Positions 5,784-12,940 of a DNA stretch of 13,219 nt are shown piece after piece. The DNA comes from Treponema sp. UBA4377 (GTDB taxonomy: Bacteria > Spirochaetota > Spirochaetia > Treponematales > Treponemataceae). The number at the start of each line of letters is the position of its first letter. Within the stretch, counting starts at the first letter, position 1. Location of the stretch: NCBI GenBank assembly GCA_002391235.1, contig DGRX01000006.1, forward strand, positions 64,952-78,170. Reading direction: 5' to 3'. The translations under genes and the position numbers were made by a program. Below the pieces are notes generated by a model, which saw nothing but the letters and a program-made list of their open reading frames with translations, did no database searches and was not told the DNA's origin.

Positions 5784-7144
5784 GTTCATTGATTTCACAA
5801 CCAAGATTTTCTTGCGCCCTCGCCGCGCAGCAAACGGTTTTGGCGATTCCGGGCGGCGTTCCAATCATTCACGCGGGGCCGGGCTGCTCGTCAAAGCAAT
5901 ACATTTTCGCCGCCACCCAGTCGGGCTTTCAGGGCGAAGGATACGCCGGCGGCATTCACGTTTCTTGCACAAATTCCAGCGAAAAGGAAGTTGTCTTTGG
6001 CGGCGAAAAAAAACTGTCCGCGCTCATCGAGGGAACGCTTAAAGTAATCAAAGGCGACCTTTACGTGGCGATGTCAGGCTGCACGGCCGGCATCATCGGC
6101 GACAACGCCGGCGAAGTCGCGGGAACTTTCGCCGAGCAAGGAAAGCCTGTAGTCGGCGTTGACTGCGCGGGCTTTAGAGGGAACTCTTACTTTGGCCATG
6201 AAGTCGTGGTAAACGGAATCATCGACCAATATGTTGACGACTTTTACCAAGAGGAGGCGCCGCAAGTTCAAAAGGGCCTTGTGAACGTCTTTGCGTCCGT
6301 TCCATACCAAGACAGTTTTTGGCGCGGCGACTTGGAGCAAATAAAGGCGCTCTTGGAAAAGCTTGGCCTTAAAGTCAACATTCTTTTTGGCTATTCAAGC
6401 GCTGGCGTCTCCGAATGGAAAAATATTCCAAACGCCGAGGCCAACATTCTTGTAGGCCCTTGGTGCGGAAAGAAAATCGTTGACCACCTTAAGTCAAAGT
6501 ATAAAACGCCCTGCATACAGTTTCCTTACCTGCCTGTTGGCGCCAAGGCTACGTCGGCCTTTCTCAGAGCCGTCGCGCAAGGCCTTGGCTTGGATTGCGC
6601 CTTTACGGAAAGCGTCATAAAAAAAGAGGAGGACCGCTTTTACAACTACTTGGTTTCTTTCGCGGATTTCATCGCGGAATACAAGGGAGCGGTTCCCTAC
6701 GAGCTTTATGTCGCAGGCGACTGCCTTTACTCGCTTGGCGTGGCGGACTTTTTGGCCAACGAGCTTGGCTACATTCCAAAAGGCGTTTACCTTGACGACG
6801 ATCCGCCAAAAGCGGCGGAAGAAAAAATCAAGGAAGCGTTTAAAGCGATTCTTCCTGAATATGAAAACGCGCTAAGCTTCCAAGCCGACGGCGAATTGAT
6901 TGTAAAGGACATCGACCAAAAAATCGGAGACTCCAAAAAGGCCTTGATTCTTGGCTCCTACTGGGAAAACCAGTTGGCCAGAAAGAAGAATGAATTCTTT
7001 GCAAGCCTTAGCATGCCGGTAATCACCGATGTTGTGACAAACGGCTCTTACGCGGGATATTCAGGCGGCCTTTATTTATTGGAAAAAATTTACGCCAATA
7101 CCTTCAAGCAGGCTAGGTCGGCGCAAAACAATAGCGGTAACTAA
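5780..7144 (+). CDS. NifK-like nitrogenase component 1 beta-type subunit
   Basis: Partner subunit of the NifD-like protein, 454 aa, nitrogenase component 1 family. P-cluster-type cysteines are C12 (FSCALAA), C36 (HAGPGCSSKQ) and C101 (SGCTAGIIGDN), matching Cys70, Cys95 and Cys153 of Azotobacter NifK. A DCAGFRGNSYFGHE block and a GGLYLLEKIY C-terminal segment are also family features. It lacks the roughly 50-residue N-terminal extension of true NifK and is shorter than the usual 510-520 aa. The start at 5780 sits in an ATGA overlap with the NifD-like stop, with AGAAGGAGA at 5765-5773; an in-frame ATG at 5681 would add 33 poorly conserved residues inside the preceding gene. The overlap implies translational coupling and a 1:1 complex. 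With the NifD cysteines, the set expected for an interface P-cluster is complete. Confidence 0.88.
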   Translation: MSSLISQPRFSCALAAQQTVLAIPGGVPIIHAGPGCSSKQYIFAATQSGFQGEGYAGGIHVSCTNSSEKEVVFGGEKKLSALIEGTLKVIKGDLYVAMSGCTAGIIGDNAGEVAGTFAEQGKPVVGVDCAGFRGNSYFGHEVVVNGIIDQYVDDFYQEEAPQVQKGLVNVFASVPYQDSFWRGDLEQIKALLEKLGLKVNILFGYSSAGVSEWKNIPNAEANILVGPWCGKKIVDHLKSKYKTPCIQFPYLPVGAKATSAFLRAVAQGLGLDCAFTESVIKKEEDRFYNYLVSFADFIAEYKGAVPYELYVAGDCLYSLGVADFLANELGYIPKGVYLDDDPPKAAEEKIKEAFKAILPEYENALSFQADGELIVKDIDQKIGDSKKALILGSYWENQLARKKNEFFASLSMPVITDVVTNGSYAGYSGGLYLLEKIYANTFKQARSAQNNSGN

Positions 7145-7146
7145 AG

Positions 7147-7848
7147 ATGCATTTTAATATAGAGCGGTTCTTTTTTTACATTCCAAAGCTTCTCCCTTAT
7201 CTAAAAACAACTTTTGTCTATGTGGCCGTCGCCCTTGGCATAAGCTTGCTTTGGGGAGCGCTTTTGACAGCCTTTAAGCTGGGAAAAAACCGCGCGTTCA
7301 AAACTTTTGGCGTGGCCTACACGGCGACATTCAGGTCGGTGCCGCCGGTAGTGCTTTTGTTTTTGGTTTACTACGGCCTTCCGAATCTTGTCCATGTGAA
7401 TCCGCAAAACAGAATGTTCTATGTTTGCGTAACGCTCACGCTTCTCTGTTCAGCGTCGATTTCGGAAATTATGCGCGGCGCCTATCAATCCGTTCCGCGC
7501 GGACAATACGAAGCCGGAGAAAGCGTAGGCATGACGAACCTGCAAATCATAAGGCGGATAATGCTTCCGCAAGCCTTTTACTTTGCCCTGCCAAATTTGT
7601 CAACGATAATCATCGGCCTTTTAAAAGACGGAAGCTTGGCCTTTACGATCGGCTTGGTCGACGTTTTTGGAAAAGCCAACTTGTTGAACAACACAACGTT
7701 CAGCAAATACGTTTTGGAAATTTACGCAGCTCTCACTTTGATTTATTGGGTTTTAGCCGTAGCGATAGAAAAAATTTCCGCCTTGCTTGATTCCATTCTG
7801 TCGCAGGAAAGGGCCAAGAAAGCGCGAAGCAGGGGAGGCGCTAAATGA
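7147..7848 (+). CDS. Amino-acid ABC transporter permease 1
   Basis: Inner-membrane permease of the HisM/GlnP family, 233 aa, with about five hydrophobic segments. The start of a membrane helix follows residue 20, the FRSVPPVVLLFLVYYGLP segment typical of the family is at 62-79, and the EAA loop (EAGESVGMTNLQIIRRIMLPQ) begins at 122, where the ATPase docks. It begins 2 bp after the NifK-like stop with no strong ribosome site, so it is probably coupled to it. The C-terminus is unusually basic. It forms a heterodimer with the next permease, in the manner of TcyL/TcyM-type cystine importers. Substrate is not readable from sequence. Confidence 0.9.
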   Translation: MHFNIERFFFYIPKLLPYLKTTFVYVAVALGISLLWGALLTAFKLGKNRAFKTFGVAYTATFRSVPPVVLLFLVYYGLPNLVHVNPQNRMFYVCVTLTLLCSASISEIMRGAYQSVPRGQYEAGESVGMTNLQIIRRIMLPQAFYFALPNLSTIIIGLLKDGSLAFTIGLVDVFGKANLLNNTTFSKYVLEIYAALTLIYWVLAVAIEKISALLDSILSQERAKKARSRGGAK

Positions 7849-8534
7849 ATTTTGACTGGAAGTTCGCTTGGCAAACAATAATCATCGCGCTCAAAGGCCT
7901 CCCTGTGACCTTGCAAATTGTTTCAATCATTTTTACGTTTTCGTTTTTCTTTGGCTTTCTTCTTGCGGCCGCGCGCCAAGAAAAAAATTCCGCGCTGGCG
8001 AAAGCCTTGTCGCTTTATGTAAGCTTTGCGCGCGGAACTCCCTTCATGGTCCAAACCTATCTTTTTTACATCGCGATTCCGACGGCAATCCAAAAATATT
8101 TGTTTGACAACAACATTGACTTTAACGTCAATGTAATCGGCGGCTTTTGGTACGCCTACGCGCTTTTGTTTTTTTATTTCACCGCATTGATGTCCGAAAT
8201 GTTCAGGGCGGGAATCAGCGCGGTAAGCAAAGGCCAGCTTGAAGCCGCCTACTCTGTCGGCCTTACAAAAGCGCAAGCCTACCGCAGAATCATTTTTCCG
8301 CAAGTGGTCGAGCATTGCCTTCCCGTCCTTTGCAACTACGCGACGGGCATCGTAAAGATGAGTTCGCTGGCCTTTGTCTTTGGAGTGCCGGAAATCACGG
8401 CGCTGGCCAAAACCAACGCGTCGCGCAATCTTGGCTATGTCGAAGCCTATTTTGTAATCGCGGTTTTTTACATCGCGCTTAACATCGGCATTGAGCGGCT
8501 GTTCAAATTCATCGAACGGAGGAAAAAATGTTAA
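7845..8534 (+). CDS. Amino-acid ABC transporter permease 2
   Basis: Second HisM/GlnP-type permease, 229 aa. It has an N-terminal hydrophobic segment (about 25-42), the FARGTPFMVQTYLFYIAIP block (61-79), and the EAA loop EAAYSVGLTKAQAYRRIIFPQ from 133. The start lies in an ATGA overlap with permease 1, with a strong AGGGGAGG at 7831-7838. It overlaps the ATPase gene by 7 bp. Together with permease 1 it forms the membrane channel of a type I importer for a small amino acid or analog. Confidence 0.9.
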   Translation: MNFDWKFAWQTIIIALKGLPVTLQIVSIIFTFSFFFGFLLAAARQEKNSALAKALSLYVSFARGTPFMVQTYLFYIAIPTAIQKYLFDNNIDFNVNVIGGFWYAYALLFFYFTALMSEMFRAGISAVSKGQLEAAYSVGLTKAQAYRRIIFPQVVEHCLPVLCNYATGIVKMSSLAFVFGVPEITALAKTNASRNLGYVEAYFVIAVFYIALNIGIERLFKFIERRKKC

Positions 8535-9280
8535 AAGTCACAAATGTTCACAAGGCTTTTGGAAGCAATAAAATTCTAAAAGGCGTTGACCTTGAAGTTA
8601 AAAAAGGAGACGTCGTCGTAATCCTTGGCCCATCGGGATCTGGCAAAACGACTTTCCTTCGCTGCCTTGACTTTATGGAAAGCGCCGACCAAGGCGAGAT
8701 GGAATTTGGCGCGATAAAAACCTCGCTCCGCCACGCGCACAAAAAAACTATTTTGGACGTCCGAAGAAAGACCGGCTTTGTTTTCCAAAACTTTAACTTG
8801 TTCAACAACAAAACCGCGCTGGAGAATGTAATGGAAGGCTTGGTCACCGCCAGAAAAATTCCCAAAGCCAAGGCCAAGGAAATCGCCGAGCGCGCGCTGC
8901 AAAAAGTGGGCCTCTTGGACAGAAAGGATTTTTATCCTTCGCAACTTTCAGGCGGCCAGCAGCAGCGCGTGGGAATCGCGCGCGCGATCGCTCCAAATCC
9001 TGACGTAGTGTTTTTTGACGAGCCTACAAGCGCGCTTGACCCGGAATTGGTCGGCGAAGTCCTTTCGGCGATAAAGGAGCTTGTGCGCGAAGGAATGACG
9101 ATGATTGTGGTCACGCACGAAATGTCATTCGCCGAGGAAGTCGCGTCGCAAGTTGTTTTTATGGACGGCGGCGTTGTCGTTGAAAAGGGAACGGCAAAGG
9201 AAATCTTCAACAATCCCAAAGAAGAACGAACCAGGCAATTTTTGCAAAGGACGCTAAAACGCGTTGAATATGTAATTTAG
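8528..9280 (+). CDS. Amino-acid ABC transporter ATP-binding protein
   Basis: ABC ATPase of the polar amino acid (GlnQ/HisP/TcyN) group, 250 aa. Walker A GPSGSGKT is at 34-41, the Q-loop VFQNFNLFNNKTALENV starts at 85, the signature LSGGQQQR is at 140-147, Walker B VVFFDEPTSALD at 160-171, and the H-loop histidine at 197. CGGAGG at 8517-8522 sets the start inside the end of permease 2. It energises the importer formed by the two permeases and the lipoprotein at 3340. The trans-sulfuration gene follows after 12 bp, which ties uptake to sulfur amino-acid breakdown. Confidence 0.95.
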   Translation: MLKVTNVHKAFGSNKILKGVDLEVKKGDVVVILGPSGSGKTTFLRCLDFMESADQGEMEFGAIKTSLRHAHKKTILDVRRKTGFVFQNFNLFNNKTALENVMEGLVTARKIPKAKAKEIAERALQKVGLLDRKDFYPSQLSGGQQQRVGIARAIAPNPDVVFFDEPTSALDPELVGEVLSAIKELVREGMTMIVVTHEMSFAEEVASQVVFMDGGVVVEKGTAKEIFNNPKEERTRQFLQRTLKRVEYVI

Positions 9281-9292
9281 CGAGGTGTCAAC

Positions 9293-10444
9293 ATGCCGCT
9301 TGACTTTGAATCAAAATGCGTTCACTTGGAGAACGCCGCCACAGACGCTTGCAGCCATTACGGCTCCGTCAGCTTTCCAATCTATCAAAGCGCGACATAC
9401 GCGCGCGCCGCTGTAGGCCAGGGAACAGGCTTTGACTACAGCCGCCTTCAAAATCCAACAAGGGAGCAAGTGGAAAAAATTGTTTGCCAACTGGAAGGCG
9501 GAATCGACGCCTTCGCGCTTTCTAGCGGAATGGCCGCCGTAAGCCTTGTGATGGAAATTTTTTCCCCGGGCGACCACATCATCGCCGACGCGGATTTATA
9601 CGGCGGCTCCATAAGGCTTTTCAACCACGTTTCCCAAAAAAACGGAATGCAATTCACAAGCGCCAACTGTTCCGCAGACAACATTGAACCTTTGATAAAG
9701 CCAAACACAAAAGCGGTTTACATCGAAACGCCGACCAATCCGATGATGAACGTGACGGACATCGCGGCCGTCGCGAAAATCGCAAAAAAGCATAACGCGC
9801 TTTTAATTGTCGACAACACTTTCATGTCGCCATATTTTCAAAACCCGCTGGCGCTTGGGGCGGACATCGTGATCCATTCCGGAACAAAATACCTAAGCGG
9901 CCACAACGACACGCTCGCGGGCTTTGTCGTGACAAACCGCGCAGACATTCAAGAAAAACTGCGCTTTTACATCAAGACGACAGGAGCGGGACTCGCTCCA
10001 TTTGACAGCTGGCTTACGATTCGCGGAATAAAAACCCTTGCCTTAAGAATGGAAAAGGCGCAAGCCAACGCAAAGAAAATCGCGCTTTGGCTAAAGGAGC
10101 AAAAAAAAGTTGAGCGCGTGGTTTACCCCGGCCTTCCCGACCATCCTGGCCACGAAATACAGAAAAAGCAGGCGCGCGGATTTGGCGCGATGCTTACGTT
10201 CAACTTGCAAAGCGAAGAGGCCGCCAAAGCGCTTTTAAGCCGCGTCCGCCTTATTAAATTCGCCGAAAGCCTTGGAGGCGCAGAAAGCCTCATCACATAC
10301 CCGACGACGCAAACCCACGCGGACGTTCCCGAAGAAATCCGCCTTAAAAACGGAATCACGCCGCGCACGCTCCGCCTTTCTGTTGGCATAGAAAGCGCGG
10401 ACGACTTGATTGAAGACTTGCGGCAAGCGATAGAGACCCTATGA
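9293..10444 (+). CDS. Cystathionine gamma-synthase/gamma-lyase family PLP enzyme
   Basis: Fold-type I PLP enzyme of the Cys/Met metabolism family, 383 aa, cytosolic homotetramer in known members. The PLP lysine is K199 in HSGTKYLSGHND. The YSR motif at 49-51 and DLYGG at 101-105 contribute phosphate and ring contacts. The SLGGAESLITYPTTQTHAD block and RLSVGIES end are typical. Members either join O-acyl-homoserine to a thiol (MetB, MetZ, MetY-like) or release sulfide or methanethiol from cystathionine, homocysteine or methionine (MccB, MGL). Sequence alone does not settle which. The start has GAGGTG at 9283-9288. It overlaps the next C-S lyase by 4 bp. The context favours fixing or freeing the sulfur handled by the nitrogenase-like complex. 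Confidence 0.9.
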   Translation: MPLDFESKCVHLENAATDACSHYGSVSFPIYQSATYARAAVGQGTGFDYSRLQNPTREQVEKIVCQLEGGIDAFALSSGMAAVSLVMEIFSPGDHIIADADLYGGSIRLFNHVSQKNGMQFTSANCSADNIEPLIKPNTKAVYIETPTNPMMNVTDIAAVAKIAKKHNALLIVDNTFMSPYFQNPLALGADIVIHSGTKYLSGHNDTLAGFVVTNRADIQEKLRFYIKTTGAGLAPFDSWLTIRGIKTLALRMEKAQANAKKIALWLKEQKKVERVVYPGLPDHPGHEIQKKQARGFGAMLTFNLQSEEAAKALLSRVRLIKFAESLGGAESLITYPTTQTHADVPEEIRLKNGITPRTLRLSVGIESADDLIEDLRQAIETL

Positions 10445-11610
10445 AATATGACTTTGACAAAATCATAGACCGCAAAAACACTTTTTCGATAAAGCTTGAC
10501 CTTGCCGCGGCGCGCAATAAGCCCGCCGACGCAATCGCGCTTTGGGTGGCCGACATGGATTTTTCGACCGCGCCTTGCGTTAAGCAAGCGCTTGTCGAAC
10601 AAGTGGAGCGGGGAATCTTTGGTTACAGCAATCCCGATGAGCGTTATTACGCAGCCTTAAAAAATTGGTTCAAGGCCCGGCACAACTTTACGATTCAAGA
10701 CGATTGGGTCGTGAACACGCCCGGCGTCGTTTTTGCAATCGCGACGTCGATTCGCGCCTTTACAAAAGAGGGTGACGGAGTCTTAATCCAAAAGCCAGTT
10801 TACTATCCTTTTTTCAACATGATAAATTCCTTGGGCCGCCGCGTGGTGAACAGTCCGCTTGCGTACAAGGACGGCCGCTATGAAATCGACTTTGAAGGCT
10901 TTGAAAAAAAGGTGAAAGAAGAAAAGCCGAAAATTTTTCTTTTGTGCTCGCCCCACAATCCAAGCGGCCGCGTTTGGTCGCGCGAGGAGCTTTTGAGGCT
11001 TAGTGAAATTTGCCTTTCCAACAACGTGATTGTTGTAAGCGACGAGATTCACTGCGACATAACTTTTGGCGCCAACAAGCATACGGTTTGGGCAACGCTT
11101 TCAAAAGAGGCGGCGGAAAATTGCGTCGTCTGTTCGTCGCCCAGCAAAACATTCAACCTTGCAGGCTTGCAGTTTTCAAACATAATAATTCCAAACAAAA
11201 ATCTCCGCGCCGCCTTTAGTTCCCAAATCGAACAGACAGGCTACGACGAGCCAAACCTTATGGGCATCGCGGCCGCCACCGCCGCCTACAAGGAAGGAGC
11301 GGAATGGTTTGACCAAGCCAAGGCCTACATTTGGGAGAACATTCAGTTCGCCAAAAAATTTTTGGAAGAGCGCTGCCCAAAGATCCGCGCTGTCGTTCCG
11401 GAAGGAACTTACCTTTTGTGGCTTGACTTTACAGCCTTTACGGAATTGAGCGACAAAGAAATTTCGGAGCGCGTTTTGAACAAGGCCAAAGTTTGGCTTG
11501 ACGACGGAAGAATGTTCGGAAAGGAAGGCGAAAAATTCCAGCGCCTAAACTGCGCCGCGCCGCGAGCGCTTTTGCAAGAGGCTCTAAAAAGAATTTGCGC
11601 GGCCTTTTAG
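10441..11610 (+). CDS. MalY/PatB-type cystathionine beta-lyase (cystalysin-like)
   Basis: Fold-type I aminotransferase-like C-S beta-lyase, 389 aa. The ADMDF start block, VNTPGVVFAI, SPHNPSGRVW with N173, SDEIH with D201, the PLP lysine K236 in SPSKTFNLAG, EGTYLLWLDF, and R368 in FQRLNCAAP are all in place. It resembles T. denticola cystalysin over the whole length, an enzyme that splits cysteine or cystine into pyruvate, ammonia and sulfide; relatives cleave cystathionine or S-substituted cysteines. It starts in an ATGA overlap with the preceding gene and closes the ten-gene run. Its end overlaps the convergent queH by 4 bp. A plain aminotransferase is less likely given the motif set and neighbours. 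Confidence 0.9.
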   Translation: MKYDFDKIIDRKNTFSIKLDLAAARNKPADAIALWVADMDFSTAPCVKQALVEQVERGIFGYSNPDERYYAALKNWFKARHNFTIQDDWVVNTPGVVFAIATSIRAFTKEGDGVLIQKPVYYPFFNMINSLGRRVVNSPLAYKDGRYEIDFEGFEKKVKEEKPKIFLLCSPHNPSGRVWSREELLRLSEICLSNNVIVVSDEIHCDITFGANKHTVWATLSKEAAENCVVCSSPSKTFNLAGLQFSNIIIPNKNLRAAFSSQIEQTGYDEPNLMGIAAATAAYKEGAEWFDQAKAYIWENIQFAKKFLEERCPKIRAVVPEGTYLLWLDFTAFTELSDKEISERVLNKAKVWLDDGRMFGKEGEKFQRLNCAAPRALLQEALKRICAAF

Positions 11611-12431
11611 CCTTGCGCCCGCGCCCTTTCTATGTTTTGTTTTGAGTAGACACAACCACAATAGTCTTGCCTGTAGAGGCCGTAGTCTTTTGACAGCTCC
11701 AGGCTGCGCTTGTAGCCGTTCTTTTTTTTAAAGTCGCTGTAAAGGAATTTTGGCGCGGATTGCGCGATTGGCGCGGCCGCATTTTGGCCTTGAAAAATGT
11801 TATCGGTTGCGGCCAAAGATTGCAGCCCGCAGTTTTTGGCTTGCAAGGCGTTTTTGGCCCGCTCTTCCAAGGCGCGGCCAATCTCGTTTATTTTTTGCGC
11901 GTCCTTGTGCGGGCTGATGCTTAGCGTCGTGGTGAACCAGTCAAAGCCGTTTTGCCGCGCGTATTCGTAGGCCTTTTCCATTCGCAGCTGGTAGCAGCGG
12001 CGGCAGCGCTCGCCTCGTTCGGGCTCGGACTCCAGATTGTCGCGCTGGGCTTGAACCGCGTCAAAAAACTCTTGCGGCTCGTAATCCGTTTTTTGCAAGT
12101 CAATCCGGACGTCTGCCGCCGCGGTCCCCGTAGAACTATTTTGGTTTGCCAAAAAGCGCGGCAAAAAGTTTTCCAGCTCGGCAAGGCGGCGCTGGTATTC
12201 TTGCGCCGGATGAATGTTTGGATTGTAATAGTAGATTGTTATGTCAAAGTATTCGCAAAGGTATTCCAGCGTGTAGCTGGAGCAGGGCGCGCAGCAAGCG
12301 TGAAGCAAAAGGCGCGGCTTTTTGGTCTTGCTAGCATTATCGCGCGCTGCCGCCGCATTTTGGCCTTGCGAAAAATCGCCGCTTGAGATTTTGTTCAATA
12401 TGTCGTCGCAAATCGCCTGGTAATTCTCCAT
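11607..12431 (-). CDS. queH: Epoxyqueuosine reductase QueH
   Basis: QueH (DUF208) family, 274 aa, which reduces epoxyqueuosine to queuosine at position 34 of certain tRNAs. The metal-binding cysteines are seen in HACCAPC (C46, C47, C50), CRRC (143-146) and the YCGC end (258 and 260). TTTLSISPHK and FKKKNGYKRS are family signatures. It is longer than the compact family form, with three low-complexity insertions: about 16-38, 95-107, and about 195-222. Two of these carry a common GQNAAA peptide encoded by a repeated DNA block. The upstream -10 box lies 7 bases before the ATG and no ribosome site is visible, so the mRNA may be leaderless. It is convergent with the locus before it and divergent from the gene after it. 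Confidence 0.93.
   Translation of the reverse strand: MENYQAICDDILNKISSGDFSQGQNAAAARDNASKTKKPRLLLHACCAPCSSYTLEYLCEYFDITIYYYNPNIHPAQEYQRRLAELENFLPRFLANQNSSTGTAAADVRIDLQKTDYEPQEFFDAVQAQRDNLESEPERGERCRRCYQLRMEKAYEYARQNGFDWFTTTLSISPHKDAQKINEIGRALEERAKNALQAKNCGLQSLAATDNIFQGQNAAAPIAQSAPKFLYSDFKKKNGYKRSLELSKDYGLYRQDYCGCVYSKQNIERARAQG
11776..11792. repeat. Internal queH repeat, copy 1
   Basis: GCCGCATTTTGGCCTTG occurs here and again at 12352-12368. Read on the minus strand both copies are in the same frame and encode a QGQNAAA peptide. Similarity continues weakly on both sides (a GCGCG-rich left flank, AAAAAT on the right). Confidence 0.75.
12352..12368. repeat. Internal queH repeat, copy 2
   Basis: Exact 17-base match to 11776-11792, in the N-terminal insertion of queH (residues about 22-28). 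The following AAAAAT is also shared, offset by two bases. Confidence 0.75.
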
Positions 12432-12438
12432 GCGCGGA

Positions 12439-12444
12439 ATTATA
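12439..12444 (-). promoter_or_regulatory. -10 box of queH
   Basis: Read on the minus strand this is a perfect TATAAT. Seven bases separate it from the queH ATG at 12431, so transcription should begin at or next to the start codon. No good -35 match is present (TAGCAT at the 17-bp position). Confidence 0.45.
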
Positions 12445-12471
12445 GAACAAAAGCGATTTTTATGCTATCAT
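12443..12471 (+). promoter_or_regulatory. Extended -10 promoter of the unrecognised gene
   Basis: TGC-TATCAT (12463-12471) fits the extended -10 form, with a weak TAGAAC (12443-12448) 17 bp upstream as -35. A transcription start near 12478 is expected. The ATG at 12462 would lie inside this promoter, arguing for a later start. The -35 overlaps the queH -10 on the other strand. Confidence 0.45.
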
Positions 12472-12488
12472 TTCGCTTGGTAAAAAAA

Positions 12489-12908
12489 ATGGAAATGAAT
12501 TTTAAGTATTGCAGAATTCAAGGAAAGGAATTCGCGGCCAACACAAAGGCGCCAAAGGGCGTGTTCAGCATTCTTCATCAAATGGTTCAACGCAGAGAAA
12601 TGGAGCGAGAGGACGCGGATTTGTTCCTTGAAATAAACGATTGGTTTGCCAACGTTCTGCCCTGGCCTCCCCACTGCAAAAGGCAGGAAAAAGTCATTTG
12701 CTATTTTAAGACGGAAAATTCGCAAATGATGATGAAAATGATAAAGCCGATGCTTTGGCTTTTGGACCGCTACAAGCGCCCCTACTATGTCGTCTACACA
12801 AACACTCCCGGAAAAATCGTCTACAAAGACGAATACCAAGTGGCCGTTCAAGCCGGCGACAACCTAGCCATAGAAGACGTGCCGTCCAGCTGGTCGCCGG
12901 AGGAATGA
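12489..12908 (+). CDS. Unrecognised small protein
   Basis: A protein of 139 aa that I do not recognise. It is soluble by appearance, with no signal peptide or membrane segment. It opens with a KYCRIQGKEF strand, has a helical, charged stretch (HQMVQRREMEREDADLFLEI), a WFANVLPWPPH motif, a CYFKTENSQMMMKMIKPMLWLLDRY segment, and an acidic end. The WFANV/PWPPH and YVVYTNTPGKIVYKDEYQV blocks look like conserved-domain material rather than random sequence, and the codon use matches its neighbours. Three in-frame starts exist (12462, 12489, 12495), none with a good ribosome site. I prefer 12489 because 12462 falls in the likely promoter. It is divergent from queH and upstream of carB; neither suggests a function. 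No terminator follows. Confidence 0.65.
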   Translation: MEMNFKYCRIQGKEFAANTKAPKGVFSILHQMVQRREMEREDADLFLEINDWFANVLPWPPHCKRQEKVICYFKTENSQMMMKMIKPMLWLLDRYKRPYYVVYTNTPGKIVYKDEYQVAVQAGDNLAIEDVPSSWSPEE

Positions 12909-12930
12909 ATTTTGGGCTTCCATTTTTCCT

Positions 12931-12938
12931 CCCCCCCC
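12931..12938 (+). repeat. Poly-C tract of eight
   Basis: Eight consecutive C, two bases before the carB -35 box. It is the longest G/C homopolymer in the window and lies in noncoding DNA, where slippage would move upstream elements relative to the promoter. Confidence 0.6.
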
Positions 12939-12940
12939 AC

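Noticed and set aside
2097..7144. A true N2-fixing nitrogenase operon
   Set aside because: No nifB, nifE or nifN is present, the NifK-like protein is short, and the NifD-like protein lacks the expected equivalents of Gln191, His195 and His442.
2097..7144. Chlorophyll-type (BchLNB/BchXYZ) or F430-type (CfbCD) reductase
   Set aside because: The Fe protein is closer to NifH, a NifX-type protein is present, and no tetrapyrrole genes are near; the context is sulfur metabolism.
11597..11625. Bidirectional terminator between the cystalysin-like gene and queH
   Set aside because: A small GGC/GCC pairing exists but without a T-run on either strand.
11952..12386. Long + strand open frame of 144 codons inside queH
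   Set aside because: It lies antisense to clear QueH motifs, begins and ends at no signal, and its composition is that of a GC-skewed shadow.
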